Shown: piece by piece, positions 49,498 through 57,806 of the stretch | How positions within the stretch are numbered: position 1 is the stretch's first letter | Layout of the letters: every line of letters begins with the position of its first letter | Assembly (NCBI GenBank): GCA_023460575.1 | Contig: JAEWPQ010000030.1 | Location: 7,670 to 71,669, forward strand | Direction: 5' to 3' | Source: Bacillota bacterium | GTDB lineage: Bacteria; Bacillota; Clostridia; Lachnospirales; Lachnospiraceae | DNA: 64,000 bases | Position numbers and translations under genes: made by a program | The notes under the pieces: model-generated | What the model was told of the DNA's origin: nothing | Database searches by the model: none | What the model saw: only the letters and a program-made list of their open reading frames with translations

Positions 49498-50526
49498 TTA
49501 TAATTCTTCAAATAAAATAACCATTTTTGCCATATCCGATGGGGGATTCTGCATATTTTTAAACACCTTGTCAATCTGGGAGAATGGAATTGTATCACTG
49601 ACAATCCCATCCAGACGATAGGCTTTCTGGCGGAATTTTTCTATGGTCGGTCCAAACTGCCCTGAAGACATCCGGGTTCCAATAATAGATAGTTCTCTTC
49701 CGTTAATCATGCTCTGCGTAATGTTTTCTTCAGATGTACAGAACCCCAGAGGTACGACACGGGCACCGTTAGCAGGAATTCCTTTTTGTAAAAGCATGGT
49801 AAGTGAACCTGGATAGCCGGCTGCATCAAATATCACGTCTGCGCCTTCCCCATTTGTATATTCCTGTATACGGCTGTTCAAATCCTCCGTCCTGGTATTG
49901 ATAATATAGTCAGCCCCGAAATCCTTGGCCCGATTTAAAAAGTTATCTTTTATATCAGCACATATAACAATACAGCCCTTTTCTTTACAAACCTGCAGAA
50001 TAATGGTTCCAATTGTCCCCATACCCAAAACCAGAACCACATCACTTCCCTGCACACCGGCTCTTTTGGTGCAGTGACCGCCGATTGCAAATGGCTCGAT
50101 CAGTGCGGCTTCCTGAAATGGCAGATCTTTAGGCAATAGATAAATTTCATGCTCTGCAGCAATGAAGTATTCTCTCCAGCCGCCATCTACAGCAGCACCC
50201 CTTGCTTTTACTGTTCTGCAGATGTTTCGCCTGCCGCTTTTGCACTGTTTGCAGGTTCCGCAGGCAACTACCAGATCCACAACTACATGGTCCCCTTTTT
50301 TGACTTTTGTCACGCCTTCCCCAACTTCTTCGATAATACCTGCATTTTCATGACCTGGGATGCGGGGAAACTCTGCCATTGGATTCTCACCCAGGAATAG
50401 ATGAAAATCCGAACCGCACACACCCGCGGCTTTCATTTTGATCAGCACTTCCCCCTTTGATGGTTTTGGACACTCTGTATCCTCAATGCTGTACCGGAAT
50501 GGAGCCTTTACTGAAATTTGTTTCAT
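49498..50526 (-). CDS. Zinc-dependent medium-chain dehydrogenase (polyol/sugar-acid type)
   Basis: 342 residues of the MDR superfamily: catalytic zinc ligands in AGVCGSDFH (cysteine) and GHENAG (His-Glu), the structural zinc cysteines in CGTCKQCKSGRRNIC (about residues 91-105), and an NAD-binding Rossmann motif VLGMGTIGTIILQ. Closest functional classes are sorbitol, L-idonate or galactonate-type 5-dehydrogenases. As first gene of the TRAP operon, divergent from the GntR regulator, it would oxidise the imported polyol or sugar acid. Ribosome site GGAGG six bases upstream. Confidence 0.9.
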   Translation of the reverse strand: MKQISVKAPFRYSIEDTECPKPSKGEVLIKMKAAGVCGSDFHLFLGENPMAEFPRIPGHENAGIIEEVGEGVTKVKKGDHVVVDLVVACGTCKQCKSGRRNICRTVKARGAAVDGGWREYFIAAEHEIYLLPKDLPFQEAALIEPFAIGGHCTKRAGVQGSDVVLVLGMGTIGTIILQVCKEKGCIVICADIKDNFLNRAKDFGADYIINTRTEDLNSRIQEYTNGEGADVIFDAAGYPGSLTMLLQKGIPANGARVVPLGFCTSEENITQSMINGRELSIIGTRMSSGQFGPTIEKFRQKAYRLDGIVSDTIPFSQIDKVFKNMQNPPSDMAKMVILFEEL

Positions 50527-50563
50527 ATAACCCTCCTTTGTAGAATACTTATTGTTTCAATTC

Positions 50564-50600
50564 TGATATATTTCTATTGATATATATGTGAAATATATCA
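50564..50600. promoter_or_regulatory. Operator-like inverted repeat of the TRAP/dehydrogenase operon
   Basis: TGATATATTTC (50564-50574) and GAAATATATCA (50590-50600): perfect 11-bp arms, 15-base spacer containing a further TGATATAT. It lies just downstream of the predicted start of the leftward transcript, where a bound GntR-family repressor would block elongation. Confidence 0.65.
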
Positions 50601-50612
50601 GATCACACTAAC

Positions 50613-50641
50613 TTTATATCATTAATAAGAAGGTGTGTCAA
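50613..50641 (-). promoter_or_regulatory. Promoter of the dehydrogenase-TRAP operon
   Basis: Minus strand TTGACA (50636-50641), 17 bases, TATAAA (50613-50618). Confidence 0.75.
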
Positions 50642-50711
50642 TTTGTCAAATATACTAAATATGTAGATGAAATTTTGTGAATATTACCCAAATTCGGATA
50701 ATAAATAGAAT

Positions 50712-50740
50712 TTGAAAATGAAAAAGAGTTGTTATATAAT
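50712..50740 (+). promoter_or_regulatory. Promoter of the GntR regulator gene
   Basis: TTGAAA (50712-50717), 17 bases, TATAAT (50735-50740). It supports translation starting at 50784 rather than at upstream in-frame codons. Confidence 0.75.
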
Positions 50741-50783
50741 TAACATGTATTTTAATTTGTATATATGGTGGAAGGGAGTAAAG

Positions 50784-51533
50784 ATGAAAAAACAGGATAG
50801 CCAGACAAGCTTAACTGCTGATAAAACGGTGTATGATTTTATAGGCAGAAGAATTCTTGATCTATATATTAAGCCGGGAGAGACTATTAATATAAATGAA
50901 CTTGAGAAGTTTTTAAATGTAAGCCGTTCTCCAATCCGTGATGCATTAATACAGCTTGAAAAGGAAGGGCTGGTTGTTACAACCCCTAAAAAAGGTACCA
51001 TTGTATCGAAGATAAATGCTTCCCGTGTGAAGGATGAGAGATTTTTGCGTTCCTGTATTGAAGAACGTGTCATTGAAGAATTTCTGGAAATTTACCAGGA
51101 ATCAGATATTGAAGAAATGAGGAATGCGATTAATGCTCAGGAGAGAGCTGTTGAACTTTTTGATGCCAGAGAGTTTCTGGCCTGCGATGATACGATGCAC
51201 AGTATTCCATTTAACGTCACAGGGCATCAGTTCTGTCTTAATACCGTATTAAATATGTCAGGGCATTATTCACGAATCCGGCTTTTGTCTTTATCTGATA
51301 TGACTACGCTGCGCCAGACTCTGGAACAGCATATGACAATGATTGAATTAATAATTAAAAAAGATTCGGCCAGCTTAAAAACACTCATTCATAAGCATAT
51401 CACCAATAAAGAATCGGAGTTCCAATCCCTACTGAACAGATATCCGGATTTGTTTGAAACAGAGATACCCACAGCATCAAATACCGCCAATATCTGGGAG
51501 TCAGACTTTTTAAAACAGAAGGATTTTTCCTGA
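50784..51533 (+). CDS. GntR-family regulator (FCD subfamily)
   Basis: 249 residues: N-terminal winged helix (RRILDLYIKPGETININELEKFLNVSRSPIRDALIQLEKEGLV) and a C-terminal helical FCD ligand domain (about 85-230) whose metal-binding His/Asp residues are expected around DDTMHS and the HMTMIELI and HKHITNKE segments. FadR/UxuR-like members sense sugar acids. It is divergent from the TRAP operon and is its likely regulator through the inverted repeat at 50564-50600. ATG 50784 lies after GGAAGGGAG and downstream of the promoter, ruling out a longer frame from 50712. Confidence 0.92.
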   Translation: MKKQDSQTSLTADKTVYDFIGRRILDLYIKPGETININELEKFLNVSRSPIRDALIQLEKEGLVVTTPKKGTIVSKINASRVKDERFLRSCIEERVIEEFLEIYQESDIEEMRNAINAQERAVELFDAREFLACDDTMHSIPFNVTGHQFCLNTVLNMSGHYSRIRLLSLSDMTTLRQTLEQHMTMIELIIKKDSASLKTLIHKHITNKESEFQSLLNRYPDLFETEIPTASNTANIWESDFLKQKDFS

Positions 51534-51581
51534 TCGGGAGTTCCTGTTAATATACTGGCTGGTAATATATAAAAAATGTTA

Positions 51582-51636
51582 TTGACAAATTAGTAAGGTA
51601 CCTTTAGAATAAAAAACAAAGGCACCTTACTAATTT
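51582..51636 (+). promoter_or_regulatory. marR promoter covered by a 19-bp-arm inverted repeat
   Basis: Promoter TTGACA (51582-51587), 17 bases, TAGAAT (51605-51610). Left arm AAATTAGTAAGGTACCTTT (51587-51605) fills the -35/-10 spacer; right arm AAAGGCACCTTACTAATTT (51618-51636) covers the start region. The arms match at 18 of 19 positions. Each arm contains its own near-palindrome AAGGTACCTT/AAGGCACCTT, so two MarR dimers could bind. Strongly suggests autorepression. Confidence 0.8.
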
Positions 51637-51654
51637 TTTGAAAGGAGTTTAATG

Positions 51655-52113
51655 ATGAACCCCAATACAGAACTAATGGAGAAGTTTTTCAGGATCGGCC
51701 GGCTGATGCACCAGAGTCATCACAGAAAATCTAAGCATTGCAGTGATTCCTGCAGAGGGCAGGGAAGAGTATTGTCTATTTTAAAAAAGAATCCCCAGAT
51801 AACACAAAAAGAGTTATCTTCTTTACTTGATATCCGTTCCCAGTCTCTCGGCGAGCTTCTTGCCCGTTTAGAGCGTGATGGCTGTATCATCAGGGTTCCT
51901 TCTGATTCTGACCGGAGAGTGCTTCATATTACCCTGACGGAACAGGGAATGAAAGCCGCAGGTCAGGCTGAGGAGAATAAAGAGCAGTCGGCAGAATTAT
52001 TTGATTGTCTCAGTGAAGAAGAAAAAGAGTATTTAGAGAAAATCCTTGACCGGCTGGTTGTTGTATTTGAAAAGGAAGCCAGCGAGTCAGGGGATATGCT
52101 ATCAGAAGAATGA
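51655..52113 (+). CDS. MarR-family regulator with His/Cys-rich N-terminus
   Basis: 152 residues: a His/Cys-rich start (HQSHHRKSKHCSDSC), then the winged helix ITQKELSSLLDIRSQSLGELLARLERDGCIIR and wing SDSDRRVLHITLTEQG, then the C-terminal dimerisation helix. ATG 51655 is seven bases after AAAGGAG; the ATG one codon earlier would leave four. It is the first gene of an operon with two half-size permeases. The His/Cys cluster could bind a metal or redox ligand, which is inference. Autoregulation is suggested by the repeat covering its promoter. Confidence 0.9.
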   Translation: MNPNTELMEKFFRIGRLMHQSHHRKSKHCSDSCRGQGRVLSILKKNPQITQKELSSLLDIRSQSLGELLARLERDGCIIRVPSDSDRRVLHITLTEQGMKAAGQAEENKEQSAELFDCLSEEEKEYLEKILDRLVVVFEKEASESGDMLSEE

Positions 52114-52126
52114 CAGGAGGAAATTG

Positions 52127-52606
52127 ATGGAAACCTATATTTTTTACGGACTGGCTTTGATTGGATTGGGTGTCTCCTTTCGGAAAGATAAGGAAAAGAC
52201 GAAGAATGCTCTTAAGAAATCATGGAAATCATTGGAGAATATACTGCCTCAGCTGCTGACTATGATATTTTTGATCAGTGTGCTGCTGGCTTATCTAAAC
52301 ACCAGTCTGATATCCAGACTTATCGGAGGAGAATCCGGATGGGTTGGTGTTATTGTAGCAGCTGTGGTCGGTTCCATTACCATGATTCCGCCGTTTGTAG
52401 CATTTCCTACAGCCTCCATGCTTCTTAAGGCAGGAGCGGGGTTTATGCAGATTGGTGCGTTTGTATCTACACTGACTATGGTTGGAATTGTTACGATGCC
52501 GGTTGAAATGAAATATTTTGGCAAGAAAATGACGATATACCGGAATATACTGGCATTTGTTTTTTCTTTTGCTGTGGCATTTTTAATTCAGGGGGTGACA
52601 GGGTGA
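52127..52606 (+). CDS. Half-size ArsP_1/DUF318-like permease, first half
   Basis: 159 residues with four to five membrane helices. The segment GSITMIPPFVAFPTASMLLKAG contains the turn typical of predicted permeases of the ArsP_1 group, where a full protein has two such halves; here the cysteine-containing motif of arsenic permeases is absent. The second half is the next gene, two bases away, so the complex is probably a heterodimer. ATG 52127 follows AGGAGG (52115-52120). Transport substrate unknown; expression should follow MarR. Confidence 0.75.
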   Translation: METYIFYGLALIGLGVSFRKDKEKTKNALKKSWKSLENILPQLLTMIFLISVLLAYLNTSLISRLIGGESGWVGVIVAAVVGSITMIPPFVAFPTASMLLKAGAGFMQIGAFVSTLTMVGIVTMPVEMKYFGKKMTIYRNILAFVFSFAVAFLIQGVTG

Positions 52607-52607
52607 T

Positions 52608-53132
52608 ATGAAACGATATCGGTACGCTATTCTGATGATATTTGTAATAGGATTGATAGCAATATTTGACCGGCAGGCTGCCGCCCTATCTGTAAACAAT
52701 GCGGGATTGCAGTTAAAACAGATGTTTTTTGTTATACCGCCTATTTTTCTGCTTCTGGGCCTTCTTGATGTGTGGGTGCCAAGAACCACCATGGTTAAAT
52801 ATATGGGAGAAGGGTCTGGAATGAAAGGCATATTGCTGGCTTTTCTTATCGGGTCGGCAGCAGCAGGACCTCTTTACGGAGCTTTTCCGGTGGCAGCAGT
52901 TTTTATGAAAAAAGGAGTGAAGTTTTTAAATCTCATGGTTTTTATCGGCGCATGGTCCACTACGAAAATCCCCATGCTGATGTTTGAGATTGAATCTCTG
53001 GGTTTAAAATTTGCCCTCACAAGACTGGCCATTGATATACCCGGTATTATTCTGATTGCATTTTTACTGTCAAAACTAATATCCAAAGGGGAGATTGAAG
53101 AGATCTACAAAAATTCTGAAACTATGGCATAA
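52608..53132 (+). CDS. Half-size ArsP_1/DUF318-like permease, second half
   Basis: 174 residues, four to five helices. GSAAAGPLYGAFPVAAVFMKKG aligns with the equivalent segment of the preceding gene (shared pattern G-x5-P-x3-AFP-x-A-x4-K-x-G), so the two genes are the paralogous halves of one permease. Adjacent spacing of one base implies equal synthesis. It lacks a signal peptide; its first helix probably inserts directly. Function beyond transport is unknown. Confidence 0.75.
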   Translation: MKRYRYAILMIFVIGLIAIFDRQAAALSVNNAGLQLKQMFFVIPPIFLLLGLLDVWVPRTTMVKYMGEGSGMKGILLAFLIGSAAAGPLYGAFPVAAVFMKKGVKFLNLMVFIGAWSTTKIPMLMFEIESLGLKFALTRLAIDIPGIILIAFLLSKLISKGEIEEIYKNSETMA

Positions 53133-53192
53133 TCATGTACCGGACTGGCGTTTTTTGAATAGTATAAACCAAAAAGGTTGAGAAATGAGATT

Positions 53193-54002
53193 ATGGGTTA
53201 TTATATCACGGTTGACGGAAATGTCAATATTTACGTGGAGGATTTGAATCCGGATTGCGAAAAAACCATCCTGTTTCTTCATGGCTGGCCGGGGAGCCGT
53301 AAACTGTTTGAATATCAGTTTGATGTGCTCCCCGGTATGGGGTTTCGGTGTATTGGTATTGACACAAGGGGATTTGGAGATTCGGATAAGCCTTTTTGCG
53401 GGTACGACTATGACAGACTTGCAGATGATGTGAGAGAAGTAATTGATGCACTGGGATTAAAAAACATTACCCTGGCCGGCCATTCTACCGGGGGTGCCAT
53501 AGCAATCCGGTATATGGCAAGGCATAAATGTCATGGGGTATCGAAGCTGGCTTTGTTTGCAGCTGCAGCACCAAGTCTGATCAAACGGCAGAATTTCCCC
53601 TATGGAGTTGATTTGCAGACAGTGACGGATATTATTAATGGAACTTATGAGGACCGGCCCAATATGCTTAGAAATTTCGGAGATATTTTCTTTTTCCAGC
53701 ATATAACCGGACCATTTGCAGATTGGTTTCTGCAGGTGGGACTGCAGGCGGCCGGCTGGGCAACGGCTAAGGTTGCGAATACATGGATTCAGGAGATTTT
53801 GTTCCAGGACCTGACAGATATTTGTGTACCAACTCTCATTATTCATGGAATCCATGATAAAGTAGTACCCTTCTCATTGGGGGAGATACAGCATCAGTAT
53901 ATTAAAAATTCAGTACTTCTGCCTTTTGAATTCAGCGGACATGGCGCATTCTATGACCAGAAGGATGAATTCAATCAGGCACTGGCGGAGTTTGCAGAGT
54001 AA
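53193..54002 (+). CDS. Alpha/beta hydrolase (haloperoxidase/esterase-like)
   Basis: 269 residues with the complete triad: oxyanion motif LHGWPGS, nucleophile elbow GHSTGG, acid in IHGIHDKVVP and histidine in FSGHGAFY. The fold matches non-haem haloperoxidase or epoxide-hydrolase-like esterases; the substrate is unknown. No signal peptide. ATG 53193 is preferred; the in-frame TTG at 53178 has no room for a ribosome site, but the site before 53193 is also poor. It follows the permease pair after 60 bases and could be read from the same promoter; a terminator follows. Confidence 0.87.
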   Translation: MGYYITVDGNVNIYVEDLNPDCEKTILFLHGWPGSRKLFEYQFDVLPGMGFRCIGIDTRGFGDSDKPFCGYDYDRLADDVREVIDALGLKNITLAGHSTGGAIAIRYMARHKCHGVSKLALFAAAAPSLIKRQNFPYGVDLQTVTDIINGTYEDRPNMLRNFGDIFFFQHITGPFADWFLQVGLQAAGWATAKVANTWIQEILFQDLTDICVPTLIIHGIHDKVVPFSLGEIQHQYIKNSVLLPFEFSGHGAFYDQKDEFNQALAEFAE

Positions 54003-54017
54003 ATATCACAATATCTA

Positions 54018-54071
54018 AAACAGGGCAGTTAGTAGAAACGAATTTGGTTTTCTTACGATTGCCCTGTTTTC
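54018..54071 (+). terminator. Terminator after the alpha/beta hydrolase gene
   Basis: AAAACAGGGCA (54018-54028) and TGCCCTGTTTT (54061-54071), perfect 11-bp arms with a 32-base loop. Confidence 0.65.
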
Positions 54072-54254
54072 TATACCTTAAGAGGGATTCAAGGTTTATA
54101 ATTTCAAGAAACGAATTGTGTAAAATATTTATATTTATCCGATATTTGCCGATATTATTATAATGAGATAAAAATAATCTATGAATTAATGTTTCTAATA
54201 TCAATTGAATAAAAATTCAACTATTAACTCTAATTTTACAGGAGGTATTATTTT

Positions 54255-55250
54255 ATGGAACTTACAAAACGCAAGTTGGGAAGCCAGGGGCTTGAGGTGT
54301 CCGCTGTTGGCCTTGGCTGTATGGGAATGAGCCAGTATTATGGACCTGCAGATGAAAAGGAATCAATTGCCACACTTCACCACGGACTGGAGATTGGATG
54401 CAATTTTTATGATACTGCAGAGAGCTATGGTCCTTTTGTTAATGAAGAACTGTTAGGAAAGGCGTTTAAGGACCGCAGAGAACAGGTAATTATTGCTACA
54501 AAGTTTGGCTGCCGTTTTCTGGGAAATACACTGATTGGCTGGAACAGTCATCCAAAACATATTAAAAAAGCTGTAGAGGGATGCCTGCGACGCCTGAATA
54601 CGGATTATATTGACCTTCTCTACCAGCACCGCGTTGATCCGGGCGTGCCTATTGAAGAAGTTGCCGGAGCGGTATCGGAACTGGTGAAAGAAGGGAAAGT
54701 GAAATACTTTGGTCTTTCTGAAGCCGGTATTGCAAATATCCGTAAAGCACATGCCGTTCACCCGGTCACTGCGCTTCAAAGTGAATATTCTTTATGGGAA
54801 CGGAATCTGGAGCCGGATATTATACCGGTATTACGGGAATTAGGGATAGGGCTGGTCCCGTACTGCCCGCTTGGAAAGGGCTTTCTATCAGGAAATGTGA
54901 AGAGAGCCGAAGAATATCCAAAAGGGGATGCAAGACGTTCAGATCAACGCTTTAAGGGCAAAAATTATGATACAAATAAACAGGCAGCCGATGTGGTGTT
55001 TAAAATTGCAGCTGAAAAAGGTGCCAAGCCTTCGCAGATTGCTCTGGCCTGGCTTTTACACAAAGGGGATGACATTGTACCCATTCCCGGTACAAAGCAT
55101 CGCGCTTATCTGGAAGATAATATGGGGGCAGTATCCATACGTCTTGATTCCGGTGAGATGAAGCTTCTTGATGAGGCCATGAAACCTGATAAAATAGCCG
55201 GTAAAAGACATAGTGCACTGGCAATGACTGCAATTGACCGTAAAGTCTGA
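54255..55250 (+). CDS. Aldo/keto reductase
   Basis: 331 residues of the AKR superfamily TIM barrel: GLGCMGMSQYYG near the start, catalytic tetrad region NFYDTAESYGP with D and Y, the lysine in IATKFGC, and the histidine in LLYQHRVD; NADP-binding SLSEAG-type (GLSEAGIANIRKAH) and PIPGTKH signatures follow. It reduces aldehydes or ketones with NADPH in the cytoplasm; substrate unknown. AGGAGG-like ribosome site (54240-54246) before ATG 54255. Appears monocistronic; the 250 bases upstream are AT-rich without a clear promoter. Confidence 0.93.
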   Translation: MELTKRKLGSQGLEVSAVGLGCMGMSQYYGPADEKESIATLHHGLEIGCNFYDTAESYGPFVNEELLGKAFKDRREQVIIATKFGCRFLGNTLIGWNSHPKHIKKAVEGCLRRLNTDYIDLLYQHRVDPGVPIEEVAGAVSELVKEGKVKYFGLSEAGIANIRKAHAVHPVTALQSEYSLWERNLEPDIIPVLRELGIGLVPYCPLGKGFLSGNVKRAEEYPKGDARRSDQRFKGKNYDTNKQAADVVFKIAAEKGAKPSQIALAWLLHKGDDIVPIPGTKHRAYLEDNMGAVSIRLDSGEMKLLDEAMKPDKIAGKRHSALAMTAIDRKV

Positions 55251-55272
55251 CAGGAATTAACGCTCATCACCA

Positions 55273-55301
55273 TTCACAAATTCTCTTATATGAGGTATAA
55301 T
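55273..55301 (+). promoter_or_regulatory. Promoter of the secreted wall-binding-repeat protein
   Basis: TTCACA (55273-55278), 17 bases, TATAAT (55296-55301), 60 bases before the start codon. Confidence 0.65.
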
Positions 55302-55362
55302 GAAACCGGATATACATAATTCTGATTTGTTATAAAAGAGATAGAAAGGTGAGGGATGCTGC

Positions 55363-56310
55363 ATGAATATGAGGAAGATTATGGCATTGATGCTTACGGC
55401 GGCACTGGTTACAGGGGTGAACTGTACCACTGCATCAGCCGCTTCCAGAAAGAAGATCACTACGGTAAAGATGACGGTATCGGCGGACATTATACTGGGT
55501 GGAACCATTTCCGAACAGCAGGCGGAAGTTACGGTAAAAAGTGATAAGATTGAGGTTGATCAGTGTGAGTTTATAAACGATGGATTCCAGTGGTATGAAA
55601 ATGATATTCCCAGACTGGAGGTAACTCTGCACTGTCAGGATGATTATTATTTTGATACAAAGGACGGAAGCTATACAATTGATGGCGGAACTTATGTAAA
55701 GCAGAAAAAGGAAGATTATAATCAGACTTTGATTGTTACCATAGATTTACCTTCTGCAGGTGAATTTACACAGCCAGTCGGCTCTGTGAGCTGGAGCGAC
55801 AATCATGTGGCAAACTGGTCTCCCTGTGTGGGGGCAGGAAGCTATGAGGTTAAGCTTTACCGCGACGGAAAAGGTATAGGAGCTGCAAAGACAACGGATA
55901 AAACAAATATGGAGCTTGGCAGTTTCCTGACGAGAGAAGGAAACTATACGTTCCAGGTACGACCGGTAAATGTGAAGAATTCGGAAAATAAAGGAAAATG
56001 GGTAGAATCAACATTCAATTACGTTAGCCAGGATGCTGCAAGGTCAAACTTAATTAATTTTGCAGGAAGCTGGAAGCAGGATCAGACAGGCCGGTGGTAT
56101 GAGAATGGGGATGGAAGCTATACAAAAAACAGCTGGCAGAATATTAACGGTGAATGGTATTTCTTTAATGAAAAGGGATATATGGCAACAGGCTGGATCG
56201 ACTGGAATGGGAAGCAGTATTACTGTGATACGGAGACCGGACAGATGCTTACGGATGGTACAGCACCTGATGGAGCGAAGGTCGGATCTGATGGAGCACG
56301 GCTTCCCTGA
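55363..56310 (+). CDS. Secreted protein with C-terminal cell-wall-binding repeats
   Basis: 315 residues. Signal peptide (MNMRKIMALMLTAALVTGVN, cleavage near ASA-AS), a beta-rich middle (about 35-215) that includes a fibronectin-like segment (VSWSDNHVANWSPCVGAGSYEVKLYRDG), and C-terminal repeats rich in Trp-Gly-Tyr: SWKQDQTGRWYENGDGSY, SWQNINGEWYFFNEKGYM, GWIDWNGKQYYCDTETGQM. These are choline/glucan-binding-type (CW_binding_1) repeats that attach proteins to the wall. Function of the N-terminal part unknown. Start ATG 55363 follows AAAGGTGAGG. Confidence 0.85.
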   Translation: MNMRKIMALMLTAALVTGVNCTTASAASRKKITTVKMTVSADIILGGTISEQQAEVTVKSDKIEVDQCEFINDGFQWYENDIPRLEVTLHCQDDYYFDTKDGSYTIDGGTYVKQKKEDYNQTLIVTIDLPSAGEFTQPVGSVSWSDNHVANWSPCVGAGSYEVKLYRDGKGIGAAKTTDKTNMELGSFLTREGNYTFQVRPVNVKNSENKGKWVESTFNYVSQDAARSNLINFAGSWKQDQTGRWYENGDGSYTKNSWQNINGEWYFFNEKGYMATGWIDWNGKQYYCDTETGQMLTDGTAPDGAKVGSDGARLP

Positions 56311-56326
56311 TGGAGATCTTATATGT

Positions 56327-56353
56327 ACGGACTGCTTTTTGCAGTCCGTTTTT
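56327..56353 (+). terminator. Terminator after the wall-binding-repeat gene
   Basis: ACGGACTGC-TTTTT-GCAGTCCGT followed by TTTT. Confidence 0.9.
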
Positions 56354-56399
56354 GATGCGGGGGAAAATAGTTTGGGATTGACAGGCGGCGGAAAAATGC

Positions 56400-56428
56400 T
56401 TGTAGGATGAGGAATTCTATCATATAAT
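56400..56428 (+). promoter_or_regulatory. Promoter of the MBL lipoprotein-DUF3006-exonuclease operon
   Basis: TTGTAG (56400-56405), 17 bases, TATAAT (56423-56428), just ahead of the GAAGGAG ribosome site. Confidence 0.65.
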
Positions 56429-56449
56429 AACACGAAGGAGCAGATGGAT

Positions 56450-57550
56450 ATGACAACAAATATGGCTGGAAAAAAGATAAAGCGGATTCTGGCACTGGCA
56501 GCTGTTCTGTGTATGATCTGCCTGACCGGCTGCGTTTACAAAGCAACTGGATCAGGTGCTTATGGTTCTTCCGTGCCAGGAGAGACTGATGTTCAAAAGA
56601 CAGATTCTGGTCTTGCAGTGCATTTTATTGATGTAGGTCAGGGGGACAGCACCCTCATTGACGCAAATGGTCATTATATGCTCATAGATGCAGGGGAAAA
56701 GGATCAGACGGATACCGTTATCAATTATTTAAAGGCACAGGGAGTAAAAAGTCTGGATTACGTGATTGGCACACATCCGCACTCAGACCATATTGGAGGT
56801 CTGGAAGGAGTGATCCGTGAATTTGATGTAAAAAATGTTATGCTGCCGGAGAAGGAACACACGACCAGAATTTATGAGAAGCTGCTTGATGCCATTGCAG
56901 ATAAGAACTTAAAGGTCACCATACCAAAGGCGGGAGAGAGCGGAAGTCTGGGGGAAGCTTCCTTTCAGATTATTTCCCCCGGCAGGGATTATGGGGATAA
57001 TTTAAATAACTGGTCCATTGGTATACGACTGGTATACGGAGAAACCAGCTTTGTTTTATGCGGAGACGCAGAAAAGGAAGCTGAGCAGGATATGCTGTTA
57101 AGCGGGCTTCCATTAAAATCAGATGTTTTAAAAGTATCTCATCATGGCAGCAGTACTTCATCATCACCAGAATTTATTAATGAAGTGAGTCCCCGGTATG
57201 CGGTTATTTCATGCGGGAAGAATAATGATTACGGTCATCCTCACAAAGAGACACTGGATTTATTGAAAAAACAGGGGATTAATGTTTTACGGACGGATCA
57301 GCTTGGAACCATTGTCATAGAGAGTGACGGTACAGGTCTTCGTATTCCGGGACAGCCTGGAGCTTCAAAGCAGCCGGAAGAGGCGGATACCATCAGGGAG
57401 TATATCATCAACTCCAATACAGGGAAATTCCATCTTCCGGATTGTAAACTGGCAAAATCCATAAAAGAGGAGAACCGGGAACGATATACAGGAACCAGAG
57501 AAGAATTGATCAAAAAAGGGTTAGAGCCGTGTAAAAGCTGTAATCCATAG
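56450..57550 (+). CDS. ComEC/Rec2-like metallo-beta-lactamase-fold lipoprotein
   Basis: 366 residues. Lipoprotein signal with lipobox LTGC (C28), then an MBL domain related to the C-terminal domain of ComEC: FIDVGQGDST, metal motif THPHSDHIGG, VLCGDAEKEAEQDM and KVSHHGSSTSSSP. The last 50 residues (INSNTGKFHLPDCKLAK...CKSCNP) form a small Cys-containing module seen in secreted nucleases. Such proteins are extracellular nuclease or phosphodiesterase candidates, here lacking the ComEC membrane channel. ATG 56450 is nine bases after GAAGGAG, better than ATG 56444. Followed by its usual partner, DUF3006. Confidence 0.9.
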   Translation: MTTNMAGKKIKRILALAAVLCMICLTGCVYKATGSGAYGSSVPGETDVQKTDSGLAVHFIDVGQGDSTLIDANGHYMLIDAGEKDQTDTVINYLKAQGVKSLDYVIGTHPHSDHIGGLEGVIREFDVKNVMLPEKEHTTRIYEKLLDAIADKNLKVTIPKAGESGSLGEASFQIISPGRDYGDNLNNWSIGIRLVYGETSFVLCGDAEKEAEQDMLLSGLPLKSDVLKVSHHGSSTSSSPEFINEVSPRYAVISCGKNNDYGHPHKETLDLLKKQGINVLRTDQLGTIVIESDGTGLRIPGQPGASKQPEEADTIREYIINSNTGKFHLPDCKLAKSIKEENRERYTGTREELIKKGLEPCKSCNP

Positions 57551-57580
57551 ATAACAACGGGGATGAAGGGGGAAACGTTT

Positions 57581-57793
57581 ATGCAATATATCATAGACCG
57601 GATTGAACAGGATATTGTGATTTGTGAGGAGGAAAGCGGCAGTAAGGCCAAATTCTCTTTACAGGAGATTCCCAAGGAAGCCAGAGAAGGTGATGTTCTG
57701 CTAAACATAAACGGAGTTTTCCGGATTGACGAAGAGGAAACAAAAAGGCGCAGGCAGAAGATACGCGAGAAACTGAACAGACTTTTAAAATAA
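57581..57793 (+). CDS. DUF3006 small protein
   Basis: 70 residues, MQYIIDRIEQDIVICEEESG at the start and a basic C-terminal helix (KRRRQKIREKLNRLL). The DUF3006 family is small, of unknown function, and typically encoded next to ComEC-like MBL proteins, as here. ATG 57581 lies eight bases after AAGGGGG; the in-frame ATG at 57563 precedes that site. Fourteen bases separate it from the exonuclease gene, so it is probably the middle gene of a three-gene operon. Confidence 0.85.
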   Translation: MQYIIDRIEQDIVICEEESGSKAKFSLQEIPKEAREGDVLLNINGVFRIDEEETKRRRQKIREKLNRLLK

Positions 57794-57806
57794 AGGATTT
57801 GAATAT

